DNA of 64,000 nt from Falciphora oryzae (lineage: Eukaryota; Ascomycota; Sordariomycetes; Magnaporthales; Magnaporthaceae): assembly GCA_000733355.1 (NCBI GenBank), contig JNVV01000007.1, positions 1,292,370 through 1,356,369 of the forward strand, given 5' to 3'. A program made the translations under genes and the position numbers. This document shows, one piece after another, positions 42,737 through 55,439 of this stretch. Each line of letters starts with the position of its first letter. Position 1 is the first letter of the stretch. The notes below the pieces were generated by a model that saw only the letters and a list, made by a program, of their open reading frames with translations, was not told the DNA's origin and ran no database searches.

Positions 42737-43255
42737 AGGAAGATGCCGGAGAGACGGGTTGCGGTGGGATGTTGTCGGTCTAGAACCATAGATGCTGATA
42801 CCCTACTCTCCGTGAACTCGATGACGTGGGCCAATAGTCATTCTATTTTGGCTTGTGGTATTTCGTCGACGCCGAGCTTTTTGTCATAACATCAACCCAA
42901 GTCTAGCGCCTCCGCCTCTGATACTTGTAGATCCCCGTTCTCCGCCGCCGTTCTGCACAATTATTGCGGTATACAGACTGGACGTGTGGACGAACCGGCC
43001 CGATGACCCCTCGTCCCCCCAGCACTTGACCCCCAGAGACTGCTTGCGCTCGAGTTGCGCCATGCATCCCTAGACGAGGATCCCAAACCCTTTTCAAGAG
43101 CCCCAACTGACATGATCTCGGCACAGCCCCCCCGCCCTACGCAAAAGGGTATCAGAGCAAAGCAACCACCCAACCCATCCCCTTCCGGCCGAGAGACTGA
43201 CAGCGGGAGATGCAAAATCCATGAAAATTCAACACCCCGACACGTATCCTCCTGC
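42737..43255. other. Intergenic between convergent genes
   Basis: 3' flanks of the Mtq2-like gene and SmD1. No gene seen. Confidence 0.65.
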
Positions 43256-43840
43256 TTAACCCCTTCCCCTGCCGAAACCACGGCCGCGGCCGCGGGGGCC
43301 ACCACGACCCCTGCCTCCCCTGCCTCCCCTCCCGCCGCGCTCGGGCTCCTTGCGCGCCTTGTTCTTGGGCTTGGGGGCGTCGTCGACCAGAAGGGTATCA
43401 AGCGGCAGGCTGTCTGGCAGGATAAAGTACCGGATCGTGCTTCCGCGGATGTTCATAGCGTCCAAGGAGATCGCATCCTGGCCCCTCGGCGTCATCTTGA
43501 CGTTGCGCAGTGCCGTGTTCATCTGCGGCGACACGGACGCGATAGTGCCGTGGACGATTGTGCCTATAAGTTCGGGAAGGAACGGTTTCGGTCAGTCGAG
43601 CGTGTTCCTCAAGCGACCCATCCTTGGACGCGGGCGGAAAGACGGTGAGGGCGGGATGGGGATGGCTGTGAGGTGGTTTTCGGCCGTACCATTCTTGAGC
43701 TCGATAGTCACCGTCTCGTTGGCGCACTTCATCAAGAACCTGTGGTAGAAGCATTTGTCAGCAAAAACGTAGCGCGTTGGGATTATGTCGTGGCGAGATG
43801 CGGCACGCGTTCATGCCCCTACTTACCTGACGAGTTTCAT
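43256..43840 (-). CDS. Small nuclear ribonucleoprotein Sm D1
   Basis: Three exons, 43840-43827 (14 nt), 43739-43690 and 43563-43256, give 123 residues, the normal SmD1 length. The join yields [20 protein letters not shown] followed by [26 protein letters not shown]: Sm motif 1 with its G and N residues and, in exon 3, Sm motif 2 ([13 protein letters not shown]). The C-terminal tail is an RG-rich run ([18 protein letters not shown]), as in other SmD1 proteins, where the arginines are dimethylated to promote SMN/Gemin binding. SmD1 is a core ring member of the U1, U2, U4 and U5 snRNPs. Introns of 87 and 126 nt have consensus ends (GTAAGT..ACAG, GTACGG..ATAG). The first exon is too short for ORF searches. 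Confidence 0.96.
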
Positions 43841-44741
43841 CTTGGGAAGTCTATGAGCGCTTTTCAACGCTCTGGCGGTCTAGCGGTGATGTGGGTAGAC
43901 AATGTTGAACGTCGCTGGCCGGTCCTCGCGTCTGTGGTTGGCGCCGGGGAGGTCAATTCGCGCGAGCTTCGGCGGGATGGTGGGTGGGCTCGGACGGCAA
44001 GCCTTGCGATGCGGGCAACAGCTCTCCAGGGTCAAGCTCAAGCCAAAATTCGGACAAGGCTGAGGCAGTGAAAGCTTGCCATCACGTGTACCCAAGTGGG
44101 TCGCTCCCGATGGTGGAGAACCCAGCTGGTAGGTACAAGTGCACATGTCTGCGGGGTTCTTTTGTCGCGGAGTTGCCCAATCTTTCGGGTGAGTTGAGTC
44201 CGCCTTCGGTCAGCAAAAGACAAAAAAAAAAGCGCACGTGGGAAAAACGCGGGTGCAGCTGACCAGAGCTAACCCGCCGCGATGGGATCGAGAGGACGTC
44301 ATCTCGATGCAGGAAGGGCTGCGCATGAAAAATGGTTGGTCGCAAGACAAAGAAATGATATGGAAGTGACGCTCGTTAGGGGGCGCGTTCCGCTCTCTCT
44401 ACGACCTGTCTCAGGTCCGATCCAGAAGCGGTTGTGATTTCTAGTGTTGCAACTGGGCGCAACGCGCTCATGCAGTCATGCGATAATTACCAGACAGGAG
44501 TACAGTATGTGAGCAGAATGTCTAAAGCCGCACTGATGTGCGAATGCTAGGCCTTGTTGAAATGACCGCAGTGGCTCGAGCAAAGTGCGACTGCGACAAG
44601 TCGACATAGGAAGGCGGTGATCCTATCGAGCCGGCTCTCTTCCATCTAATTCCACCAGTCCAAAAACGAACGGTTGACAGCCCCGAGCGCCAGGACAAGA
44701 GCCACACGTAGACCCAACAAACGCTCCTCCCCGCGCGACCC
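43841..44741. other. Intergenic between SmD1 and Pkr1
   Basis: Holds the SmD1 promoter side and the Pkr1 3' flank. No gene seen. Confidence 0.6.
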
Positions 44742-45260
44742 TCAGCGGTCCTTCTCGTTCTCGTTCTCCGACACCTTCTCCCACTCGTCCTCGGTGCTTA
44801 CACCCGACTTGCTGCTTGGGGCGGACGGGGTAAGCGGCTCGGCAACGGTGGCGGTCCGGTGCTTCAGCTCTCCGGTCTTTTCGACGGGCTCGACCTCGCT
44901 GCTCGCTGCGGCGGCGGCGGCTGCTGCTGCTGCGTGCGCGGCCGCCGTCTCGACCTCGGTCTCGGTGTCGGACGAGCTGGCGGGAACGACGCCGCGCGTG
45001 CCCGGGGCGCCCCCGCGCTTGGCCTTGTCCAGCTCCTCGCGCCTCTGGGCCTCCTGAAGCTCGCGCGCGAACCAGTTGATGGCCCACCACAGGCCGCCGC
45101 AGAGGCCTGACAGGATGAAGAAGTGGATGCTGTAGGTCGCGATCAGGAGCGCTAGGAGCACGGCCTGCAGCGCCGCGAAGGTGACGTTGGTTGCGATCAG
45201 CAGCGACGGGGTCGGGCCCGGCGTGAAGATGGATTCCCACAGGTCTTGGAAGAAGGACAT
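44742..45260 (-). CDS. V-ATPase assembly factor Pkr1
   Basis: Single exon, 172 residues. The N-terminus MSFFQDLWESIFTPGPTPSL matches the Pkr1 signature (F..LW.SIF.PG.TP.L). Two membrane segments follow, roughly residues 22-42 (NVTFAALQAVLLALLIATYS) and 46-66 (FFILSGLCGGLWWAINWF), then a charged tail with an Ala run (about residues 114-124) and Ser/Glu-rich end. In yeast, Pkr1 is an ER membrane protein that helps assemble the V0 sector of the vacuolar H+-ATPase. The fungal tail is longer than the yeast one and low in complexity. Start: the first ATG gives the conserved N-terminus directly. Confidence 0.93.
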   Translation of the reverse strand: MSFFQDLWESIFTPGPTPSLLIATNVTFAALQAVLLALLIATYSIHFFILSGLCGGLWWAINWFARELQEAQRREELDKAKRGGAPGTRGVVPASSSDTETEVETAAAHAAAAAAAAAASSEVEPVEKTGELKHRTATVAEPLTPSAPSSKSGVSTEDEWEKVSENENEKDR

Positions 45261-47312
45261 GGTTTCGAGCTTGGTTTGTTGTGTGTGCGAGTATGTGCGT
45301 ATGGGCGTATGCGTCTTTGATTTTTATTCCCTTCCGTTGTTCCAGTTGTCCGCGGTGGGGTCGCGCAGCAATGGTGGATAGGGGGTAAGGCGATGGGCGT
45401 GCGCAAATTTGTGTTGCTGTTCAGAAGGCGCGTTGTAGCTTTGGCAGTGTCGCGAACCACAGCTGCTTTTACAGATGCACTCGCTGTTGCTTTTACCGCT
45501 ATTCTTGCTTCTAGCAGCTGTTCCTTGCGACTTGTTTGAGCTTGCGGCGCCGGAAGCCGGGATGGCAAAGGTACAAAGACTGCAGACCCTTGACTCGCTG
45601 GTGCCTGAATAGAGGGGAATTCGGAAGAGGAGACCGATGATGTCGGAAGAGAGATGTGTCGGCGGGATTATTAGGTGGGTGGCCGGTTGAAAAGCCGCCT
45701 TTTTAACACGCACGGGACTGAAAATGAAGTGGCGATGTATTCACCCGCCCAAGACAAGACAAAGAAAGAGGACAGCTTGACTGGGCTGCCGCTATTGCTG
45801 CCTATCGCCAGACGTGTCTAGAGTCAACGAGCCAGCCTGTTTATTTGTTTTGTGACCCCTCCCCCTGGGCTGGCGGGAAAGAGTGGTCGGTAGGTACCCA
45901 ACCCAAAAATGGAAATGCCCGTCCTGCCCGTGTGGTGGGGTCGATTTACTGTGGATGTGCAGAGTGCGACGATGCACCAGGCAAGGCACGAGACATGGAA
46001 CTAAGGTTGCAGCCGCCGGCGCCAGGCCCAGGGAGTACTGTGCGTTGGGAGCACCTTTACCACGAGCCTGGTTTACGCAACTCTGCGCTGGCGGATTCGA
46101 GGTTCTCAAGACTTGGGGCGCTTGACTGCTGCCGCCGCCGCCATGGCGTGGACAAAACTCAATCATTGGGCCATCGACGCAGGCCTGCTCGTGACTCCAA
46201 GCCGCTCAACTAGGCTGGCCAGGTCGCAGTTGTCACTGGGCCTATGTTACTGCCTCCTCTTCCTGTCTCCTAGCGTCGCACCAGTCATTGTCCCTCGGGA
46301 TCTTACGTGCCATTGTGCCCGACCAAAGAAGGTGGTAGGCATACTTCATAAGACCCTAGATGGAGATATAGAGGGCACTACTCTCGTGCCACTGGATTCC
46401 AAGGCCACGCTACCCATCTTGTGTCGTGTCGTACCGAGCGTCCGTTACGTTTTATTCCATGACCTCAAACGGGAGCTAATGAAATGTTCTGGGCACGTTG
46501 TCTGGGTCGCTGTCAGACACCCACTTCGGCCGCGACAAAACCTTTCCCTTTTGCATTATTCCACAATGCTTGATCCTCCCTTTTCTCTTTTTGCTTTTAG
46601 CTCTGTCGATTCTGACTTCGATCCGTTATTTTGCGCAACCGGACGCCGCCTGCTGAAGACCACACCCTGGTATCCATGGCTTGATCTTGACCCTGAGGCA
46701 ACTGTAAATGGTCGAATCAGAAGACGGCCTGGCCAGGCCACGCACAGTACCCGCCCAGCCAACCGTGGGCTAGCCCCCATTCGGCGGCCTCAGCGCAGAT
46801 GGCAGCGCCGAGGGAATCAATTCTAGGGGACTTCGGTTACCGACCCCGCCCTCCAGCCAATGACAGCTGCCCCCTGCGGCGCCTGAGGTTGGCTGGGGAG
46901 CCTCATGTCTGGTCGGTCTAGGTTGCGCCACGCCCAAGATCTGCCGTTGGTCGAGCCGACCAGCCCCAGCCGCCCGGCGGTTTCCTTTCTGCCTTTCCTT
47001 TCTTCGGGCGATGTGCTGAATTTTTATCCCTTCTTTTCCCTCCTCCCCTCCGTCCGCCACGATCCAATACCACCGCTCGGCCCATCCATCGCCGCAGTAG
47101 GCATTGACCAGGCAGGCCTCTTGGCTGGGATCGAATCGCAGTTCCGACCGACCACTCCACTCTTTCCAGCGCCCGCCCCTTCCAAGCATGATCGCTGGAG
47201 CCCGGTGGACACCGCCCAGCAGCTCTTCTAGTTAGCTCCGCCCAGCCTTGCGCCGACGACGTATTCAGCCCTCGGGGTTCCGGCGGGCCCCGTCCAGCAA
47301 CCGCCGCCCCCA
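45261..47312. other. 2-kb divergent intergenic block
   Basis: Between the Pkr1 start (-) and the F-box gene start (+). Frames here are short and without recognisable domains. The last 300 bp are pyrimidine-rich on the plus strand, in keeping with a promoter or leader of the F-box gene. Confidence 0.55.
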
Positions 47313-50196
47313 ATGAAGCTCGACAAGGACGGCATCGCCATGTCGCCTACAGACTCCGACGTGGACGAGTTCGAGTCGGTCGAGACGTCGTCCACCGAAC
47401 GCGCCCCCTCGACGAAGCCGCCGCCTGCCCTGTTCGACTCGCCTGTACCCAAGATGCTCAAGGGGAAGGCGAAGGAATGGAGCAGCCAGAGGAAGAAGCC
47501 GCTGACCCTGCTCGAGCTTCCGGTTGACATTCTCCGCCTCATTGTCAAGGAGGTATGTATGCCACCGCTGCACGTCTGGTCACCCCCCGACTTGACCGCC
47601 AGCCTGTGCGCCTACATACATGCTTACCATGTGCTCGCCTGCGTGCCCTCAGATAACGCATACAAACGATCTCACCTCCCTTGCATTGACCAACTCTACC
47701 CTGCACACCCTGGCGATCCCGCACATATACGCTAGGTTCGACATTGTATGGCCTGATGCACACATGACCGCATCGGACACCAAGAGCGTCGACGCCTTGA
47801 CATACGGCCTGTCGACGTTGGGCCTGGGCAGTAGCTTCAGTCGTATCAGGCAACGACTCGCCCGCCGAGGCTCCCAGAACGACGGCCGCCCGCCCTTCAA
47901 CCCCACGGGCAACAACTATGCGGTTCACACACGCAAGTTCTCGCTCGGGAACGGCCCGCAGGACTGGGTCGCCGAGTACATGATCACCAAGGAGAGCGGC
48001 AAGATGCTGGGCACGCTCGTCGCCATGGCCGTAGCGAAGATGGCAAACCTGGAAACGTTCGTATGGGACATGCCCACTGGGGTGCTCGCCGAGATCTTCC
48101 TGGCCCTGGCGTCTCTGCCCGACCACCACAAAGGCGGCGACTGTAACCTGGAACGAGTCTGGATCCGCTGGCACGACAATAGCGGCGCTACCCCCGATCC
48201 TGGGAACCCAGTGACGGGTTCTGGCCCTGTGGTTTATCACGTGGTTCTTCCCACGAATAGCACTATGACCCACGTTGGCATCATGATTCCGCCGAACACA
48301 AACCACCCGAAGCCGAAGCCCGCTATACCCTACTCGGCCAGTACTGTTGAGTACCCTACTTTCAGTGTCCTCCCGCCCCTCAAGAGCCTCACGGTTTTAG
48401 ACATCGACGAGCTCGCCTACCTCGATGAGATGGCGATGCTTATCGAGAGGTCGCAGGGCAGGCTGAAGGAGCTTCGCGTCGGCATGTCAGCCAAGGTTCA
48501 GCACAAGGAGTGGATCCAGCCGTGGGACGGTCCTGAGCTGCAGCAGGTTGATCATGATGCACACTGGCCCGGCGCGAGCACGATCGGGGGACGCAGGCTT
48601 GGTGGAGTGCTTGGCACGCTTGTCGGGCGAATTTATGACATCCGACGCAGACCAGGGGCCAGACACCGCGAGAGGCCGACGCCAGTTCCGCTGAGCGAAC
48701 AGCCCTTGACGAATAGCAATGGACCAAAGCCGCAGGAAGTCGGGGCTCACAGCCAGGGTGGGGACCAGATTCAGGATGCGCACGGCAATGAAAGTGGCCA
48801 GAGTCCTAGTCAGGGCCCAGTCGCCATGGAGCAGGAGACCGTAGGTGAGGTCGGGCAGCGGCCCAATATCTCAGGCCAGACAAAGGCGAACGGCCAATCC
48901 AAGACCAAAACGGAGACAGCAGGGCGCAAGCGTCTGGAAGGAAAGTTGAGACTCCACACCCTTGAGCTGGAGAGGATATCGTTGTCGATTCAGGTTTGCA
49001 GCCGAGCATTTGACTGGACGACACTCACAAACATGACCATCCTGGATTGTGCCCAGCATGAGACTTTGTGGAAGCTGCTGAGACGACAGTTCCAGCCGAC
49101 TCGAGTGAGTGGAGGATACGGGATATCATCCTCAAGCCGGCAGGCTGCCACGCCGCACCTGCAGTACCACCTCTGTCTAAAACACATCCACACCGACATG
49201 ACCTCGGCGCCTCTGATCAGCTTCATCAATGAAACCCTCGCGCCAAACACGCTCGAGGTGCTGTTCTTACAGGACCGACGCAGGGGCCCTGCCCCTCCCC
49301 CGGTCACGGTTGATACCATCTTCAAGGGTGCAATCAAGCGTCACAAACTGAGTCTGCGGAAACTCTTGCTGGACAGCTCAACCAAGACCATCCCTGGCGT
49401 GTCGAATAGCCCGGCAGAAAACAACAGGTGGACCCACTGGGTGTTGACGACGGAGATGGTGCTCTACATTACAAGCGGGCGCATGAGCAACCTACGAGAG
49501 CTTGCGGCCTCTCTAGCCTACACAGATTGGGTAAGTACTCCCACCAATTTTTAAGTTTTTGTTCCAAGTCTTTGGCTAACCTCTCCGCAGCACACCTTTC
49601 TGCAACGCCTGCCAAATCTTGCGCAGTTGAGGTCCTTGAACATCCCCCGAATCGGAGATCACATCATGAACAATGTCGAGCCCAAAGAGCTGGCTATGCA
49701 GATCGCCGACATTATAACTCTGCGACCCGAGATCCAGCTCTGCTACGTAGGCATCTCGACCAAGTGTTTCGAGGTGCTCGAGACCCCGGCTGAGAAGCGT
49801 GGCAGCGGTCTTACCAACGGAGGCACGGTATCCGCCTCCGCGAGCCCCGCCGGCGAAAACGCCACTGCGGGGGCGAATAACAATGCTGGTGGCCAACCCT
49901 CGGACAACGAGTCTATCGTCGAAGCCGAGTCGGACGACGAGCCCCAGGACGAAACAAGCGAGGAAGAGGACGACGACGAGACTGAAGACGAGGATGGCAT
50001 AGCGCCGGCGAACGCCGCGGGCGACGCGGACGAGACCCAGTCAGAGGGCCACTCGGACGCAGGCGGCGACTCGGACGACGACGACGGATTCGTCGACCCT
50101 GACCATGCGCAAGCGAATGCGAGGCTGCGTCTCCGTGAAATATTGTTTTATGACGATAAGGTCGCCATCTTCAAGGCCAGGCATGGCAGGCTGTAG
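47313..50196 (+). CDS. F-box protein with long C-terminal region
   Basis: Three exons, 47313-47552, 47653-49530 and 49591-50196, giving 907 residues. The F-box spans the first junction: LTLLELPVDILRLIVKE joins ITHTNDLTSLALTNSTLHTLAIPHIYARFDIVW (about residues 63-115), a typical fungal F-box with the LP..IL..I pattern. The rest reads like an LRR-like solenoid of poorly conserved repeats (FSVLPPLKSLTVLDIDELAYL, LPNLAQLRSLNIPRIGDH), interrupted by a Pro/Gln/Gly-rich linker (about 440-530). The last ~100 residues are very acidic (Asp/Glu runs). F-box proteins link substrates to SCF ubiquitin ligases; the target here is unknown. Both introns (100 and 60 nt) have consensus ends and keep the frame. 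Confidence 0.87.
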
Positions 50197-51204
50197 TCCA
50201 GCGAACCCGCTCGGCCTTGCCCGTGTTGACCGCTGCTCATTGCTCTCGGGACGCCCCATCTGGGCCGCAAGGAGGCCGGCGGCTAGTCACGCTACGGCCA
50301 ACATCTTGCTTTGATATGATACGAGAGAAGCGCATGGAATCGGAAGGGACGCAAGCGTAGTTGCTTTTTTTTTATGATTTTCTCTCTTATATCTCTTCTC
50401 TGTATTTCCCCCCCGCCCGATCTACCACAAGCTTGTGCAAGATTGTCTCTGGTTTCCTTTGATGTTTTCTCTTTTCCTCACAATACCCACGAAGAGCGTT
50501 CGTGACAACGACAGTTTATGACATTTTCAACTGGTTGACTGCCATGTGGCGCCTGGATGGAGCACCCGGGTTTTCTTGGTTTGGTTCTAAGACACTTGCC
50601 GCTTCTTGATGGGTCGGGGCTTTATATATAACGACTTTTGGGGGCTTTATCAGGCACGGCTTTGTCTTTCTTGTCCACATTGACCCATCGCGCACACCGA
50701 TGGAGTTCATGATATGATGTTGATGCTGTCCCAATTTGACATGTCGTTATTTCATCAATATGCCAAGAGGTGGCGGGTGGACTGAGGCGTCAACCGGTGC
50801 CTACATCTATCATTTCCCTGGTTGGCCTTGTAGCCCAAGGGGCCGCACAAAGCGGCTAGAGCAGGTATGGGGTGGATGGGAACCTCACCCACCCACACGT
50901 CTAGTATACAGACACCCTGGTTAGGTGCCTCCATTCTCACAAGGTCACAGAACTGCATGTTTTGTCGGGGCCACTAGCATGGCACAGGCGGCGCAGACTT
51001 CTAGAGCCATGCTACGCCAAGACCGACCAGCCGTCGCCAACAGACGGTCTTGGGTATCCGCTTGAAGCCCCCTCTTCCGAGCTTTTCCCCTTCTTTCCGT
51101 GCTTGCGTCCTACTCTCGCCGGAATTGTTTTAGGGTCGTCGGCTCGCCCTCGGGATGTTGATCTACTGAAAGAAGAGTACCTAACCACTGACAGAACCCC
51201 AACC
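50197..51204. other. Intergenic, no gene seen
   Basis: 3' flank of the F-box gene and promoter of the membrane-protein gene. No protein-like frame. Confidence 0.6.
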
Positions 51205-52675
51205 ATGACGACCCCAACTGCAGGAGGCGCATCGGACACAGCCGCCGCCGCCGCCTCTCCTGCCCCGACCGGGCAGGCCTCCTCGACGTCTCCCAGCGGC
51301 AGCGGCGGCGGGGGTCGTGCGCACGGCGGAACGCCTCCGGCGGCAGCCTTGACGACGGTGTGGAAGCCGCCCTGTCCCGGCGGGCCGATCAGCTGGGACC
51401 GGTCGCGGACGGTGCCCAGGGTCGAGGCCTTTTCGCCGTGTTTGCCCGAGAGCTGGGTCACGTCGGGGTACTTCTCGCCGGCCATATGCCCGAGCGGATA
51501 CGTCTCGGTGTGCGGCCGTTTCGACGACGCCCAGGGGCCGCCGGTTGAGGCGGGGGAGACTGTGGTCCTGTGTGGGCCTCCGTGAGTCTTTTTATCTCTT
51601 TCATTACTTCCTTTTTTTTTTTTTTTTTTTTTAATCTCATTTCTTTTCACCACTGTTGAGCATCCAACATGCATACGGTGTTTTGGAGGCAGTTAAACCC
51701 TGAGTTGGCATCGAGTTGACAAAGGAACAGTGACTTCACGTGCAATGCAAAGGATTACATCTACGCCAAGAGCGACTCCTTCGACGCGCCCATGATCCGA
51801 TCCGCTGGCAGTCGTCGGACATCTCGGTCTTGCAGACTCACCCCCTCTCGCCCACCTCCCCGCTCACGGCTGCGGGAGGCTCGACTGCCCCAACGGACCT
51901 GACGAACCCCGCCGCGGCTGCCGGCGATAGCAATCGGGCGAGCGGCGGCCTCCCGCCCGGGATCATAGCAGCTATCATCGTCGGCTCGATGGTCGCCGTG
52001 GCGCTTATGATCCTGGCGGGGCTGCTGATCTATAGGTATCGACACGCCCACGGCGGCCGGGGCAGGCATTGCCGCCGGCCCAGCCGTGGGCATCATCCTC
52101 CGCTGTCATCGTACAATCGACAGCAGCGACGCCCTCGCCATGTAAGCCACCCGCGAGAGTCGGAGCTCCCGGCAAACGAGGAGTCCTCGGCGCACAAGCA
52201 TCTGCTGCCATTCTACAGTGGCAAGAGCAAAAGGGACGTCACCACCGCCGCAGCAGCAGCATCTCATAAGCGACACCAGCAGCGGCACAGGAGCATTCAG
52301 GAGCTGCCGGGCCACGACGTGCCGTTTGAAATTGGGGACTTCTCGGCATCGATTCGCCCGTCCGAGCCAGCCGCAGCTACGATAGCGGTGCAAGATGCGG
52401 CGCACGACACTTCCAGGATTCCCAGAGAGCTCAGTCCGCTATATCATCATGACGGTGCGCACCACCCGGTTTCGGAAGTCACACTGAGCACGATGGTAGA
52501 GAGTAGGGCGTCGCCGGCGCCAGTATCGGCAGCAGGGAGCGGCGAGCTAGAGGAACTGCGTGCAAGGCAGGCGCAGATTGAGGTTAGGAGGGAGAGGCTG
52601 CGGGAGCTCCAGCGGCTGGATGAGGAGGAGGGGATGGTTCGGAGGAGATTGGCTGAGATCCGGGGTGGTTGTTGA
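51205..52675 (+). CDS. Single-pass membrane protein, frame apparently broken by one base
   Basis: Exon 1 (51205-51581) encodes a Ser/Gly/Ala-rich start and a Cys-bearing stretch (CPGGPISWD, PCLPESW, ICPSGYVSVCGRF) without a signal peptide. A 149-nt intron containing T21 ends at 51730. Exon 2 continues as DFTCNAKDYIYAKSDSFDAP in one frame. The evidently coding continuation (IRWQSSDISVLQTHPLSP, familiar from a fungal membrane-protein family) lies one base back. Both frames are open between 51734 and about 51900, so one base seems missing, most simply in the CCC at 51789-51791. Downstream come a membrane segment (GIIAAIIVGSMVAVALMILA, continuing GLLIYRY), a basic His/Arg-rich tail, and a coiled coil (EELRARQAQIEVRRERLREL). 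With the frame corrected, the length would be about 440 residues. Function unknown; such proteins are often proposed as surface sensors, but I have no direct evidence. Confidence 0.7.
51612..51632 (+). repeat. T21 homopolymer in an intron
   Basis: Twenty-one T in the middle of the 149-nt intron of the membrane-protein gene, about 100 nt before the acceptor. Confidence 0.95.
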
Positions 52676-55439
52676 TGCTAAGGGGCTTCATGGTCGGTTT
52701 GTGTGACTCCCCCACTAAAGAGAGTTGAGGCGTAATGAAGATGGATGTGACGATGTGTGGACTGGGGCATGGTGGGATTCATCTGGGTACAGCCCCATTT
52801 ACGGGGATAAAAGACTGTTGAATCTAACGGGCAGCGCATTGGGCCGCTTTACCTGGGAACACCGATATCTCTTGCTTTCAATAGGGGCTAACAGGGTTGG
52901 TAGTCTAGGATTGCTGCTCCCGGACCATTCCCCCACGGCCGCCCTCGCCGCCGATCAGAGTGTGTTCGTTTCTCCAGGTCGGTCTTGATACTCGGCCACT
53001 CGGCCCGCTGAACGAGATGTGCCGTCCCCACGGCGCATCCCACGGCGCTTCTCACGTCGCTGCCCCTCCGGTCCCGAAGCAGGCCGGAAGAGGAAAGGAG
53101 TGGAAACGCGTGTGCTAGGAGATAGGAGAGAGCATGGCACGAGGGCTAACGAGCATGCTCTGGAGCAGATGGTGTTCTCCGGTGGAGACGGCAGGCAGTG
53201 TTTAGGACACAACCAGCGAAAAGAACAGACTCTGGTCAAGCGTTCCCTTCCACCATCGTGCTGCTAACCACACACCTTCCCCTGTAGGCGGCTCTTGATG
53301 ACGAGACAAAGGGCCAAGCATAAGCTATAGTCTATATGTGGTAGGGTGGCCTTACCAACGAGCCAACACACATACACATACATGAACACAAGACCGCTAG
53401 CCGCCTGTATCACTTGAAGGGAGATCAATGGTGAGCCACCGGTGTGTGACGGAAAATCCAAGTCCCTATAGCGCCTTTTTCGAGGTGAAAAGGAGAACCC
53501 AACGTTGGCCTGACGAAAAGGTTACTAAAATGGGCTCGGGGAGCGAGGATCCGGACATCCTATCTGCTCAGCTGCCATGGAGGGGGGGACTGCATGCCCG
53601 ATGCGCACAGTATTCCTCTCACACGCCTGGGTCTAAATGAGGGCAGAATGCTCTGATAGGTCAGCGCCTAGGTAACTGCTCGACCGAGATCCGGGCGGTG
53701 CGGGATCGAAGGAGAGAAAGGGAACGAGGTGTCTGCGCCATCAGCCCGTATCCGCCGACTCGGCCTCCGCGGACCTAACATCCTGGCCTGCGTTGCATTA
53801 CGCCGCGCTGCATGCACCTTGTTAGCGGGATGAAAAGGATGGGGAGGCTTCGGTCTTGTCGTCTCGATGCAAGGGATGGAAGTTCGGGTGCCAGGAGCGC
53901 ACTGCTGGGCGAGAAACCAGCCACAACGCCGAATCAGCTCCACACCCGGTGGTCCATAGAAGGAAGAAAAGTCGGTCGGCGAGATTGCGGCGGCAAAGCG
54001 GCGTGCGGGAGTTGGCACCACCCCTCCCCTGACCGCTGCTGATGACGAGGCACAAGATGTGCTACTCCCCATATGGACCAACCACGCGGCGGCTCTAGGC
54101 GAGATACGAGGCGGAGGAGGGGTGTTCTCCCTTGCGTTGCCGGCCGGCAACAGAATACCAGGCCCAAGGCACTGGGACTCGATGACCATGCATGACAAAA
54201 GAACCCCGAAAGAGGAGGGGGTTGGGCCGATCGAGTCCCAGGAGGATGGAATGGGTGCGGCGGCCCGGGCGGCTAGCGATCTAATGATGTGTTGGGAAGC
54301 CCTCTTCCGTTTCTTGAGGCTGCAACTTGAAGATAGGGAGGGGCTTGGCAGACTTGAGAGCTGGGCCCATCAAGATGTGACATTTCCAATAGCGTAATGC
54401 AGGCCTCGTGTGACGGACAGCAGTATGCGCAAGTTGGCACTGCCGGCCGGCCGTCGCTGGATAAGCTGAGGGGGATCTCGTCCTCGCACTCCCGTGCCAG
54501 GCTTGGGGGACTGGGATGGGTGTTGGGTTGGGTGTGATGTTTGTTATTCACGGTGCTATTTGCAATATAGAGTGCGGTGGCGCACCCCTGGTGAAGCCAC
54601 TCCCCTTGGCAGCCCCACCCCGCCCAATAGGATCTGCTGACCCGTCCCAGCGCAGTGGTACGCCAATGCCGCTAGACCCACGAGGCGCGCAGTGGCCGGG
54701 GAAAGGCGTCCGAGTGCCAGCCGGAGCTGATTTGCGGGGCTGGAATCCGTCGCAACGAGAGGATTTTTTTGCGCTGTTAGTGGACAATACTAAGAAAAAA
54801 AAGCAACAACCATACAACCATACGACCACAAAGATTGTCCCAAGACTTGCCGTGTCACAATAGGTGACGCCCGCTTGGTATTGTCAAGTAGCACTGTGCG
54901 CCATGCATGCGCTTGCTGCACGATCAGCTGTCCCTGCGGCCCGTGATTGGCCGCGCCGGTCCCGAAGTGGCGGGTTCGTTTGCGTCCAGACCACAGTGTT
55001 GGGTGTTTCTATTGTGTGCCTGCAAGAATAGCAGACGTGTCTTACCATGAATAGGAAAGAGAAGAAGAGAAAAAAAGCAAGGTAAAGAGGGGAAATAATC
55101 ATGAATGGTGTCCATGGCGTTTTTTCGGCACACGGCCTGCCATCTTGTCACCATCGGTTGCCTATAGTTTTCCCTATTGTTCTCCTATCCACAATATGTG
55201 TGAGGCTGTTTATTGGGTTTGCTGGCTGATGCCAGCCAACCTCGCATTTCCCATCGCTTCCATCTTGGAGTATTTAGTTATGGCCTCCTCCTCCCCTTCT
55301 CTCCCTTCTTCTTCTTTCTATTCCATCTTCAACACAAGCCTCTCATCTCTCATCTCCTCTAGACACTCGCACCGTGTGTCCTCTGGGCAACAGCACATAA
55401 TCTTGCTTCGCTTCCTCCACCAACCCCCTCACAACCACC
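52676..55439. other. 2.8-kb intergenic block, no gene seen
   Basis: Frames of up to 176 codons lie on both strands, without domains, bias or splice-linked continuation. The last 200 bp are pyrimidine-rich, as in a promoter and leader for the next gene. Confidence 0.55.

Noticed and set aside
51734..51900. Programmed ribosomal frameshift in the membrane-protein gene
   Set aside because: No slippery heptamer or downstream structure is evident. A single missing base in a C-run is simpler.
53668..54198. 176-codon minus-strand frame between the membrane-protein and Ala/Asn-rich genes
   Set aside because: No domain, no codon bias, overlapped by frames in other phases, no splice-linked continuation.
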